From Lampris incognitus (lineage: Eukaryota > Chordata > Actinopteri > Lampriformes > Lampridae), in contig NC_079219.1 in assembly GCF_029633865.1 (NCBI RefSeq), positions 57,001,698 through 57,065,697 on the forward strand: a DNA stretch of 64,000 nucleotides, written 5' to 3'. The translations under genes were made by a program, and so were the position numbers. Below the pieces are notes generated by a model. The model saw only the letters and a program-made list of their open reading frames with translations, did not search any database and was not told the origin of the DNA. Each line of letters opens with the position of its first letter. The first letter of the stretch is position 1. Shown here one piece after another: positions 33,719-44,814 of this stretch.

Positions 33719-34250
33719 GACTGGCGGTGCAGTGACACCGATGGCGCTCAGGGCCGACGAGGACAAAACTGCGTCACACGATATCCCGTTTGTTTCCTTG
33801 TATGGTCAGATGGGTGGAATTCGTTTCACTGAAGCACTTCAGTATAAAGAGCAGGCGAGTGATGAATCACACTTCGGTATAATAAACCCACTCACTTCCT
33901 GGTCGTCTAAACATCCACCGTACCAGAGCCGTGGAGACGCGTCAAGAAGCCATTTAGAAAACATCGACTCGAGCGTTGCTTCGAGTCACCGGCCTCGACA
34001 CGAGGAAAACAAGAGGGAGGAGAACGGTTTAAAAGAAGGTTTTGGGGAGTGCATCCGACACACACACCCCCACCCCCAAGCCCCCCGCTCCATCTGTCAG
34101 AGATAGCTTTTCATCCGCAAAACAATTTCAACAACGTTTAGTAAGACGTTGAGGCGGTGAACGCACAAACACACTCCAGTACTTTCCAGAAGAGACCGAA
34201 AATTAGAAGAGCGGAGGAACAAACGGAGGATGGGGATATAAGTTAACATA
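33719..34250. other. Intron 1, nothing recognised
   Basis: Unique-looking; no exon, RNA gene or transposon recognised. Confidence 0.5.
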
Positions 34251-34620
34251 GAGAGAGAGGGCCATGAGGGATGAGAGAGAGAGAGGGCCATGAGGGATGA
34301 GAGAGAGAGAGGGCCACAAGGGATGAGAGAGAGAGAGGGCCACGAGGGATGAGAGAGAGAGAGGGCCATGAGGGATGAGCGAGAGAGAGGCCATGAGGGA
34401 TGAGAGAGAGAGAGAGAGAGAGAGGGCCACGAGGGATGAGAGAGAGAGAGAGAGAGGGCCACGAGGGATGAGAGAGAGAGAGGGCCACAAGGGATGAGAG
34501 AGAGAGAGAGAGAGGGCCACGAGGGATGAGAGAGAGAGAGGGCCATGAGGGATGAGAGAGAGAGAGAGAGGGCCACGAGGGATGAGAGAGAGGGAGAGAG
34601 AGAGAGAGAGGGCCACAAGG

Positions 34621-34689
<69 letters not shown>

Positions 34690-34694
34690 CAAGG

Positions 34695-34760
<66 letters not shown>

Positions 34761-34964
34761 CCACGAGGGATGAGAGAGAGAGAGGGCCATGAGGGATGAG
34801 AGAGAGAGAGGGCCATGAGGGATGAGAGAGAGAGAGAGAGAGAGAGGGCCACGAGGGATGAGAGAGAGAGAGAGAGAGGGCCACAAGGGATGAGAGAGAG
34901 GGAGAGAGAGAGAGAGGGCCACAAGGGATGAGAGAGAGGGAGAGAGAGAGAGAGGGCCACAAGG

Positions 34965-35010
<46 letters not shown>

Positions 35011-35210
35011 CCACGAGGGATGAGAGAGACCGAGAGAGAGGGCCACAAGGGATGAGAGAGAGAGAGAGGGCCACGAGGGATGAGAGAGAGAGAGGGCCAC
35101 AAGGGATGAGAGAGAGAGAGGGCCATGAGGGATGAGAGAGAGAGGGCCACGAGGGATGAGAGAGAGAGAGAGAGGGCCACGAGGGATGAGAGAGAGAGAG
35201 GGCCATGAGG

Positions 35211-35256
<46 letters not shown>

Positions 35257-35397
35257 CCACGAGGGATGAGAGAGAGAGAGAGAGAGAGAGAGAGGGCCAC
35301 GAGGGATGAGAGAGAGAGAGAGGGCCATGAGGGATGAGAGAGAGAAGAGAGAGAGAGAGAGAGGGCCACAAGGGATGAGAGAGAGAGGGCCATGAGG

Positions 35398-35462
<65 letters not shown>

Positions 35463-35619
35463 CCACAAGGGATGAGAGAGAGAGAGAGAGAGCGAGAGAG
35501 AGGGCCACAAGGGATGAGAGAGAGAGAGGGCCATGAGGGATGAGAGAGAGAGAGGGCCATGAGGGATGAGAGAGAGAGAGAGAGAGAGGGCCGAGAGAGA
35601 GAGAGAGAGGGCCACAAGG

Positions 35620-35653
<34 letters not shown>

Positions 35654-35672
35654 CCACGAGGGATGAGAGGGG
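34251..35672. repeat. 1.4-kb purine-rich minisatellite
   Basis: Roughly 45 copies of GGCCAYRAGGGATGAG separated by (GA)n spacers of 8 to about 60 bp. The plus strand is almost all purine. Long Ser-Leu ORFs on the other strand are artefacts of this repeat. It is followed by two diverged copies of GGGCAAACGGAGGATGGGG-like sequence also found at 34213 and 35686. Confidence 0.97.
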
Positions 35673-36401
35673 GGGCATGGGGGGGGCAAACGGAGGATGG
35701 GGAGATAAGTTAACAAGACAGGGCCATGAGGGATGGGGGGGGGAACAAAAGAGGAGAACATTCCTCCCCGAAGGTCTCCATCACTTCAGTGACCTCCTGC
35801 TCCACAGGCTACCCCATCATCAGAGACGGAGGAGAAAGAAGCGCACAAGCGTGCTGTCGCACTCGAAGGAGGAAGACTGACGCTTTAAACAATCTGCCGT
35901 AGCGGCTTTCCACAGCTTAAACCCTCTTCTTCTTCTTCTTCTTCCTCTTCTTCCTCATGAACTGCCTTTTCAGCTTTTTGCCCTCTGGCGCGGCAGCAGT
36001 ACGACAACATCGAAGCGTAGAGGAAGAAAATCCCCCTCCACACCCAAACAAGCCCACGCCGTGCCCCGGGCCCAGACGGCCATGTTGTGTCTAACCTGGC
36101 GCTTACTGCCCTCCGTGTGCACAAACAAGGACTTTACCCCCCACTTTTGACCATCTGCCCCGCCCGACACCCTGCCTGCCCAGCTGGCTGAACCCCCACT
36201 CCCACCCCCCACCCGCCAGGACCCTCTAAGCTTCCCCCCTCCATAGTCTCTGAAGATTTCCTGTGTCCTTACACCACGGCCAGCGACCGCCGTCCGCCCG
36301 ATGCCGAGAGAGCGACTCGGAGGAGGAACGAGCTGTTGCTCTTATCTTCCTTTTTCCTGTTTGCTGTGCCGCCGTGTGCTCCTCCTCAAGGTTAGCAGGA
36401 A

Positions 36402-36433
<32 letters not shown>

Positions 36434-37057
36434 CCTCTCTCCTCAACGCCAGACTCCTCGCCTCCTTTTTCCTGCAACTTTTCAGCTGCTCACATTCTTT
36501 GTGAACGTCCTCTTTTTAGTTTTCCTTCTCCTCACGCTGAACGTTGTGATGACCATGAATGCATGGACAACTGTACACACACATGCACTGGCCCAACCAC
36601 ACACACACACACATGCATTGGCCCAACTACACACACACATGCGCACGCACACACACACACACACGATCGAGCTCAGAGAATCCTCATGCAATGATAAGAA
36701 TTCAATGCATGAATATTTGTGAGTGTGGCGGTGATTGTATGTGTGTACTCGTGTGTATGTGTGTATGTGCGTAGTGTGTAACGGTGTAGATGAAGCGATT
36801 GGTTGCACCGCTCTCCCCCCGAGGGCTCCATTAAATGACCAGAAGGCACGGGGGCCTCTCTGACCACTCCGCTTCACATTCAGAATGTGTGGATCAGCAG
36901 GCTGCCTCGTATACACACATGCCCCTTGCAATTCACATGCAGACACACACAAACACACACACAAACACACACACATCTGCTACTTCAGGAACTAAAAATT
37001 CCAAACCTCAGGTAAAGACATAAAAGACCCCATTTTCCGCCTGTTATGGCCTTGGTC

Positions 37058-37093
<36 letters not shown>

Positions 37094-38333
37094 TGCTTCT
37101 ATTCTGTGATGGCAGCAGCAACAGGATGCGGTCCGACTATGACCCTTGGGAGCTGGAGAGATTTTCTCCCATTCAGGCCCGCAGAACCCGTCACTATGGA
37201 GACCAGAACATCAGAACCAGGGTTGCGCGCTGTATGAGCCGTCATTACCCCTCTGTGGTGGCGCTCCGTCCTACACAGTCCGAGCCCGCCGTGTGTGGTC
37301 TCGTCTGCTTTCAAAATAAGCTCTCCGCTGGAACGACCGGGAGATATGAAATTACTGACCACGCCAGAGACGGACACCAGCCAACCCCGTCTTGAACCGG
37401 GCTGCTCTGTTTGTTAGGAGTGGGTTGGACTTTCTTTCTTTTTTTCCCCCCGTTTGACCCGAAACTGCACTCGGGAAACATTTGCCCCGGCACCGCTCCC
37501 CAGCACAGCGGCCCCGGAACTGTGTTTCTTGTCTTTCTCACCTCCGTTCTGAGGAGGTGGTAAAACCACAGAGGGGGAGCGGGTATAGAAGAGCGCTGGC
37601 AGCAGGAGCAGGTTCGAATACAGGCACAGGAACTCCCCATAAAAAAAGGAAAAAAAGGAGAAGAAGAGCGATGAGGGGGGGGGGGGGCGTGTGAGTGCCA
37701 CAGCCGAGGAAAAACGCACGTCAGCATGAGGGGAGACGCACGTTCGTCAAAGAGGCGTGCAGGAGGGGGCAAATAAGGTAAAATGTGCCGTTGCCAAGAC
37801 AACCACCAATTGGCTGCTTGGAACGGTGCCAAGCCTATGCCCCGCCCATCCGTCCCTCACTCCACGCTTCCATCCATCCATCTTCTTCCTGCGTCGCCAT
37901 GTAGCGTCGCCCCAAACCTCAGAGTAATGAGTGCTCTCCCTGCTCCTGCAGTCTAAATGGGGCTGCAGCGTAAATACAGGGCTGATCTGCACTGAGGCCA
38001 GGACTGGATATATAGACCCGGATTTAGCAACAGCACCTCACCGCTCACACACCAGCACAGATGGAGGGACATGAGGACAGGGAAGGCTGCGGCGAATGAG
38101 TGTACGGCCAGCGACCCGAAACCGAACCGCCCGGTCTAACATACCTCTCTGAACCAACTCCGCAGTCTAAAGCTGATGCAAGCAAATTCACCGTCATGCC
38201 CCCCCCAATTTTATTTTTTTCCGGTCTGACATAAAACCCCCATTTCAGACTCGGGTCTTTATTTTCAGTGACGCATTCTAACGCCGCTTTGAAAAATACG
38301 ACCGAGTTAATCATATATTTCCACTTCCAGTGT
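35673..38333. other. Intron 1, microsatellites, nothing else recognised
   Basis: (CTT)n at 35925-35950, TG at 36401-36432 and 37059-37090, CA at 36598-36614, 36649-36663 and 36946-36974, an A run near 37645 and a G run at 37677-37687. No exon supported. Confidence 0.5.
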
Positions 38334-39068
38334 GGGAAGATGGCGGCGCGAATTCACGTTTGCAGCAGCCTCACCCAATACGGTGTGGGAAGATCCATCC
38401 ATCCATCCATCCATTATCCAAGCCACTCATCCCAATCGGGGTCGCGGGGATGCTGGAGCCTATCCCAGCGGTCATTGGGCGGCAGGCGGGGAGACACCCT
38501 GCACAGACCGCCAGGCCATCACATGTTTCAGTCACAATAAAAAAATTACTTGGTTTGCGGCGGCCTCACCCAGTACCGTCCATGCAGTGTCTTCGTCCAC
38601 ATCTTAGTTTCTGTCTTCGTTTGATGGCTGGCACAGCTGGGTCTGCTGCGTCCAGTGGGCCCAGAGACTTGGCCCTGCCCGGAGTTGCGCCCGAAGAGGA
38701 AACACCGAGGGTGGGCTGACAGGACGCGGAAGCGGGGCAGGCTAAGCTAACTGCTAGCCCATGCAGACCAGCGGTTCCGATAACACCGAGGGTGGTCTGG
38801 CAGCGGCCTCACCTAGCATTGACTGTGTATTTAGTGTTGTCGTGTGGATTGCAGGGAGGTGTGTCAAAGGTGTCTGGCTGGGAGAGCTTGGTTTGCTACA
38901 TCCTGTGGGCCCAGGGACCACGGCCATGCCCGGAGCTGCGCCCGAGGAGGAAACACCAAGGGCGGTCTGATAGGACGCAGAAGCGGGGCAGGCTAAGCTA
39001 ACTGCTAGCCCATGCAGACCGGCAGTTCCGACAGTCATCCTGGCTGGCGTTCGTTCTCCTGGACTATG
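38334..39068 (+). mobile_element. Tandem 5' monomers of an L1-like LINE
   Basis: Starts GGGAAGATGGCGGCGCG, a YY1-type motif as in L1 5' UTRs, with a first partial monomer broken by the short SINE A. Two fuller monomers follow (38560-38802 and 38803-39068). They share GCGGCCTCACC, GTGGGCCCAGRGAC, CGGAGYTGCGCCCGA, AGGAAACACC, and GCGGGGCAGGCTAAGCTAAC with TGCTAGCCCATGCAGACC. No ORF1 follows; the sequence passes into a minisatellite. Confidence 0.55.
38393..38522 (-). mobile_element. Short form of SINE family A
   Basis: Minus-strand copy: GGATGGAT tail at the left, and TGTGATGGCCTGGCGGTCTG at its start on the right. It interrupts the L1-like 5' monomers. No clear target duplication. Confidence 0.8.
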
Positions 39069-39082
39069 GAATTTTTATTTTT

Positions 39083-40054
39083 TTGGATATGTTGGATATA
39101 CGTGTTGTTGTAGTTTGGGTATACGTATGTGTTGTTGTAGTTTGGATATATGTGTTCTTGTAGTTTAGATATATGTGTTGTTGTAGTTTGGGTATATGTG
39201 TTCTTGTAGTGTGGATATTTGTGTTCTTGTAGTTTGGGTATATGTGTTGTTGTAGTTTGGATATATGTGTTGTTGTAGTTTGGATATATGTGTTCTTGTA
39301 GTTTGGATATATGTGTTCTTGTAGTTTGGATATATGTGTTGTTGTAGTTTGGATATATGTGTTGTTGTAGTTTGGATATATGTGTTCTTGTAGTTTGGAT
39401 ATATGTGTTCTTGTAGTTTGGATATATGTGTTGTAGTTTGGATATATGTGTTGTTGTAGTTTGGATATATGTGTTGTAGTTTGGATATATGTGTTGTTGT
39501 AGTTTGGATATATGTGTTGTTGTCGTTTGGATATATGTGTTGTTGTAGTTTGGATATATGTGTTGTTGTCGTTTGGATATATGTGTTGTTGTAGTTTGGA
39601 TATATGTGTTGTAGTTTGGATATATGTGTTGTTGTAGTTTGGATATATGTGTTGTAGTTTGGATATATGTGTTGTTGTAGTTTGGGTATATGTGTTGTAG
39701 TTTGGATATACGTGTTGTAGTTTGGATATATGTGTTGTTGTAGTTTGGGTATATGTGTTGTTGTAGTTTGGGTATATGTGTTGTAGTTTGGATATATGTG
39801 TTGTAGTTTGGATATATGTGTTGTTGTAGTTTGGGTATATGTGTTGTAGTTTGGATATATGTGTTGTAGTTTGGATATATGTGTTGTTGGAGTTTGGGTA
39901 TATGTGTTGTTGTAGTTTGGATATATGTGTTGTTGTAGTTTGGGTATATGTGTTGTAGTTTGGATATGTGTGTTGTTGTAGTTTGGATATATGTGTTGTT
40001 GTAGTTTGGATATATGTGTTGTTGTAGTTTGGATATATGTGTTGTAGTTTGGAT
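39083..40054. repeat. 20/23-bp minisatellite running into the assembly gap
   Basis: About 43 copies of GTAGTTTGGATATATGTGTT with or without a following GTT (or CTT near the left end). The minus strand stays open in all three frames, giving YIQTTTTHISKLQ-type false proteins. The array ends at the N run, so its true length is unknown. Confidence 0.97.
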
Positions 40055-40254
40055 NNNNNNNNNNNNNNNNNNNNNNNNNNNNNNNNNNNNNNNNNNNNNN
40101 NNNNNNNNNNNNNNNNNNNNNNNNNNNNNNNNNNNNNNNNNNNNNNNNNNNNNNNNNNNNNNNNNNNNNNNNNNNNNNNNNNNNNNNNNNNNNNNNNNNN
40201 NNNNNNNNNNNNNNNNNNNNNNNNNNNNNNNNNNNNNNNNNNNNNNNNNNNNNN
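40055..40254. other. Assembly gap (200 N)
   Basis: Exactly 200 N, a size often used for gaps of unknown length. Minisatellite on the left, non-repeat sequence on the right. Confidence 0.99.
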
Positions 40255-42220
40255 TGTCTGGTGAAGCCAGACAGCAGGCAGGTGCGGGTCACGTGAGGAC
40301 GCGACGTCATTCAAACTTTTAGAAAAAGTAAAGTAGTATAAAAATATAAAAATGTTTTTTGTTTTAAATTTTACTGTGACAAAAAGGTTGAAATTACTCC
40401 TGTCTACAGAGTGCTGCCGGATCTCAGCTCCGGTTGACTCGGGGGAGGAGGAGGAGGGGAGGTGCCGGTGTCGGGATCCGGGGAGCTCCGGCCCACTTTA
40501 ATCACTGGTCTTACTGTGCCATGAAGCATGATCTGGTAGGGAGGAGAGCGCTCCTGCAGCCGGCACGGCTGCGGCGAACGCGCTCATGACGTCACAACGC
40601 AGCTGGTCATCAGCGACGACGACACGTGGCGACGTCACGAGAGACGCGCGGCGGTATCTCGCGTATTTCATATCGTATTTTTTGCAAGACTGGATGGATG
40701 GATGGATGGATGGAGAGAATGACGTCACCAGCGCGCGCCGCTATTGATTTTTAACTCATCCATCATCTTCTGGCTAAACTGCTGCAACAAAGCTGCGAAT
40801 AGAAAATTGAAATACGTAAATGCAATCCATCCATCCATCTCTTAATAACACCGCTAACAAAATCTAAAAAAAAAAAAAAAAAACTAAAAAAAATTCCACT
40901 GCTTTAAAATTAGCAAATTGTGCAGCTAACAACCTTTGAGGACAACACAACAACAACACAACGCAAGAGAAATTCCAGTAAGGCTTGCTGACTAAAATTC
41001 GAAACAGTCACACCCCAAAAGCATCAACCTCTTACATTTGCGTGGCAACACAGGAGGGGGGGGGGAAAGTGGACGTTGCCACGGCAACCATTGTGCTGAC
41101 GACCAAAATGACATCTTTAGAATCATAGCAGGAACAATCGTTAAAAGGCAAACAGAGAGGGGGGGGGGGAGATCTTTACTGATCCTTCAAAGCCGGTGTG
41201 TGTGTGTGTGTGTGTGTTGAAGCGTCACCCGCGTGTCCCGTGGCATTATGTCCACATGTCCCCGCGCTCTCCCGGCGCCGCAAACCTTGCGGGGTACACA
41301 ATGATCCAGGTCCCCTCCTACGGCCTTTTGCTCCACCTGGGTCAATACTAATTCAATTTCTGTTGCAGGGAATTCCCCGGCTGCCTCTCGACAGCATTTC
41401 TGAAATGAGTGCGAGAGCGTAGTGTGTAGTGTGTATTCATGCGTGGGGAGTGTGTGAAAAGAGAGGGTTCTTAGATGCAACACAACACGGTTACCGACAC
41501 TGCCCTTTAGCGAATTCCTTTATTCTGCTGCGGCTTCCATACCAGGCGTGCACAAGGTTCGCTACATTTTCAAATCCTTATTTGCAAAAAAAAAAGAAAG
41601 AAGAAGCAACAACTTGTCTCGACACGCATAACAATGCCGTATAATTTTTGTCGCACGAATGAATGCACTCGCACAGCCCTCACAGCGATCCCTTTCTCCG
41701 CACACAGAAAACACAGCGGCCATTTTGTGCCAGAGCCAAGCAGCACACGCCAAACCGAGAGGCAGGCGGCGCCCAGCCTCATTTCATTCTGCAGCTGTTC
41801 CGCCCCACTTGGAGAAATCCACACAATCCAACTTATTACGGCTTAATAGAAGCTAATGCTGATGTATATGTGTACACAGAGAAACAGGGCGGCAGGGGGA
41901 GGGGGGGAGAGAGGGGGGGGGGAGGGTGAGAAAACGAGAGAAATTGGGAAAGAGATGAGTCCATATGCAGCCCGGCGATAATGCGAGAGGCTGGCGATAA
42001 TAATCTGGGTGTTAAATTGGTATCGATTGACTAAATACCCTGACCAGGGGGAGAGAGCAGCCGTCCTTTCATGCCTGTACGCCATGTCTGCTCCGCCGGC
42101 GCCGGGCGGGCGGCACTGTGACTATCTGATCCATTTTAATACGCCGGCATCCACACCGCCAGGCCTCGGCCCAAAACTCATTTTCAACACAGTGTGTTTG
42201 AGAGAGACAGTGTCGGGCTG

Positions 42221-42222
<2 letters not shown>
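40255..42222. other. Intron 1, nothing recognised
   Basis: (GGAT)n at 40691-40713, an A run at 40868-40882, G runs at 41056 and 41161, TG at 41196-41217 and a G-rich tract at 41880-41930. Confidence 0.5.
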
Positions 42223-42267
<45 letters not shown>

Positions 42268-42312
42268 ACACACCTTCATTGCAGCAGGCATTTTTTTGTT
42301 GTTGTTGTTGTT
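42223..42312. repeat. (TG)n and (TTG)n microsatellites
   Basis: TG at 42223-42265, then TTG repeats at 42296-42312. Confidence 0.95.
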
Positions 42313-43787
42313 GTGCGACTTGTTTATGTAAGTTTCCACTCGGAGGTGTAATGTAACACAATCCTGAGGTGCCCTCTCTCTCTCTTTTAGTAAAATTGAG
42401 GATTACTGATTTCATGCCCCACACACACACACACACACACCCCACACACACACACCAGAAAACTAGGAGGCAGCATCCACCTTTGTAAAAATCCACACCT
42501 GAAAAAAAAAAAAAAGGAGGAGAAATGAGGTCACGGAACATTTCCGAGGAGCGGAGAATTCATTGCACAATCCCACTTCTACCCTCCCCCCCCCCCCAAA
42601 AAAAAAACAAGCACCCAAGGGCAACAACACACCTTTTTTCTCCTTAACACTTGAGCAACACACCTACATGAAGAAACGCGCGAGGACAGAACGACCTATT
42701 AAAACCCAACCCACACACGAGTAACACGTTCCCACGGAAACACAACCGGTGGTTTCGAACCAGGAACCAAGAGTTTGTTCCCCCCCCCCTCCCCCCCCCG
42801 GGTCCCAGAACCACTGCAGCTCCGCTCCTCTACACACCGGCTAAAAGGGGGCGGGAAGCAATTATTCAAATTCGATAAATCACAAATGGATCACCAGTGT
42901 GAGGTGTTTTAATGGGGCCGGGCAGCACTTCCTGCTGGATATCTGGGTTTTGTTGTTTCGCAGGGGGACCGAGTCGTACTCCCGTCTGCAGCGCGAGGAA
43001 ATAAACACTTCCCTTAAATGCAAACCAGCGGGCCACTCCAAAAAAAAAACCACACGTTCCCACACACACACACACTCACACACACACTCATACACTAAAA
43101 CTCAATTACACAATCGCACATACGCAAGTGCAACCGAGCGCGCACACACACACACACACACCCTCTTTACCCCTCCGACAAGGCCATTGTTCTACTGAAA
43201 TGAATTCTAGCCAACACAATGGCGCCAAATGTCAATTCGCAGGCTAACAAATCACGAAAATCACTGCCACACATTGTTTTCCTGCAGAGATGGAGACGCT
43301 TGAGTGTACACAAACTGGCTCGGCCACAGTTTACCTCTTGATAATACACTCAGCGCCGCAGACACACACACGCACACACACACACACAGTGCATTTACAC
43401 ACACACGGAGCAAGTACACAATCGCACTTCAACACACGCACACACACACACAATGCAACACTTTGCATAGCGGCGGGCAAAACAATAGAGGCTGACAAAG
43501 ATAGGATATAGAGAGGGCAAGAGACATTGACTGATATACAAGAGAGAGAGAGAGCGGGAGAGAGAGAGAGAGAGAGGAGTGCAACATTAAAAGCGAAGGA
43601 GTGTTTTGTTAGCGGGGCAGGGAATAAAGTGGTAATTACCTCGCTGTGGGTTTGTTGATGATAGTTCAGCCAGGTTCTCCATGTTAATCATTCACCAGGC
43701 TACGGCAGAGATTAGCTAACACACACACACACACACACACACGAGACACGGGGAGTGAAGGAAATGCATTCATTTACACATGCCATG

Positions 43788-43844
<57 letters not shown>

Positions 43845-44574
43845 GAGGAGACATGGACCCAGGCTGAAGGGGGCAGCGGTCTCGAGGTGCACTCATCTCC
43901 CTTGTCGAGAAGAAATTACAAATACTGTCAGCCCTCATTTAAATATGTGCGGGTCTGCGTTTTGTCTACCTGCTCGTCTGTGTGTGCTTGCACAAGCGAA
44001 TCCACGTGTGTGTGTGTGTGGGGGGGGGGGGCAGCGGGGGGCAGGGGGGGTATGGTATGCAGAATGTGACTTACTCCGGTATTTACGCGAGCTCATCCCT
44101 GAATGCACGAGAGAGAAATGATGCATAAACAGGGGGCGGATTACACGGTCGACTTATTAGGGGGGCGCTCACAATAAAGATACGCTAAACCAACGCAAAT
44201 ATTCCATCTCCCGTGTTAAACACGCTTCGCTGGCTCGCACCTCACCTTCAGCCCCCCCCCCCCTTCCCGAGAGTGGTACGTGGGGGACGGGGGGGGGGGG
44301 TGAAAATCCAGCGGTTTTGGACTTGTGGTATCTGTCACACATACTTGTTTCCCCCCCCCGTGTCTGAACTTGCTGCGATTTCAAGGGCGCCACAGTCTTG
44401 CGTACGCTTGCGTTCACCCGCATGACACGCATGACACGCGTGACGGCTGAAGAGGCAGGATGAGTGACAGGCGATGCGTGATGGTGGAAAGATAAGGAAA
44501 ATTAGCCATTACTTGAAACAAATATATTTGAAGTTGTGTTATCGTGAAGAGATTTACGAGGATCTGGCGCGGCT
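42313..44574. other. Intron 1, CA repeats and homopolymers
   Basis: CA at 42421-42455, 43062-43088, 43143-43161, 43363-43410, 43723-43742 and 43790-43842. Poly-C at 42584-42596, 42780-42800 and 44254-44264; poly-G at 44021-44031 and 44290-44300. No exon recognised. Confidence 0.5.
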
Positions 44575-44692
44575 CCAGATCCCGCCGCCGCCACCGTGAG
44601 CGGGCACATTTCTGCCCGCCGCGGGACTCGATCCGGGGGTCGTAGTGCACCACGAGGCGACATGGCGAACCACTTGACTAAAGGGGGCGCTG
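44575..44692 (-). mobile_element. tRNA-like SINE head, family D/E related
   Basis: The minus strand reads CCCTTTAGTCAAGTGGTTCG then CCTCGTGGTGC and GGATCGAGTCCCGCGGCGGG, the same head layout as 4876-4960. The body is short and joins a family A short form. Confidence 0.6.
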
Positions 44693-44698
44693 ACCTGG

Positions 44699-44814
44699 GC
44701 CCTGTGATGGCATCCGGGATGTCTCCCTGCCTGCCGCCTAATGGCTGCCGGGATGGGCGCCGGCATCGCTGCAACCCTGAGAGCAGGACGAGCGGTCTGG
44801 ATAATGGATGGATG
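44699..44814 (+). mobile_element. Short form of SINE family A
   Basis: Starts GCCCTGTGATGG, with internal deletion of GCCTGGCGG, and ends GGATAATGGATGGATG. Confidence 0.78.

Noticed and set aside
32578..33738. 386-codon ORF on the minus strand
   Set aside because: It runs through two opposed family B SINEs and a family C SINE; GC-rich SINE sequence gives a chance open frame.
34097..35761. Ser/Leu-rich ORFs of 421 to 554 codons on the minus strand
   Set aside because: They are translations of the GA-rich minisatellite, open in all three frames, with no start context, domains or conservation.
37100..37395. Plus-strand open frame (RMRSDYDPWELERFSPIQARR...)
   Set aside because: No start, domain or splice partner; it begins in a TG repeat. 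Probably chance.
39064..40314. Thr/Gln/Tyr-rich ORFs of about 400 codons on the minus strand
   Set aside because: Translation of the 20/23-bp minisatellite and the N gap; open in several frames.
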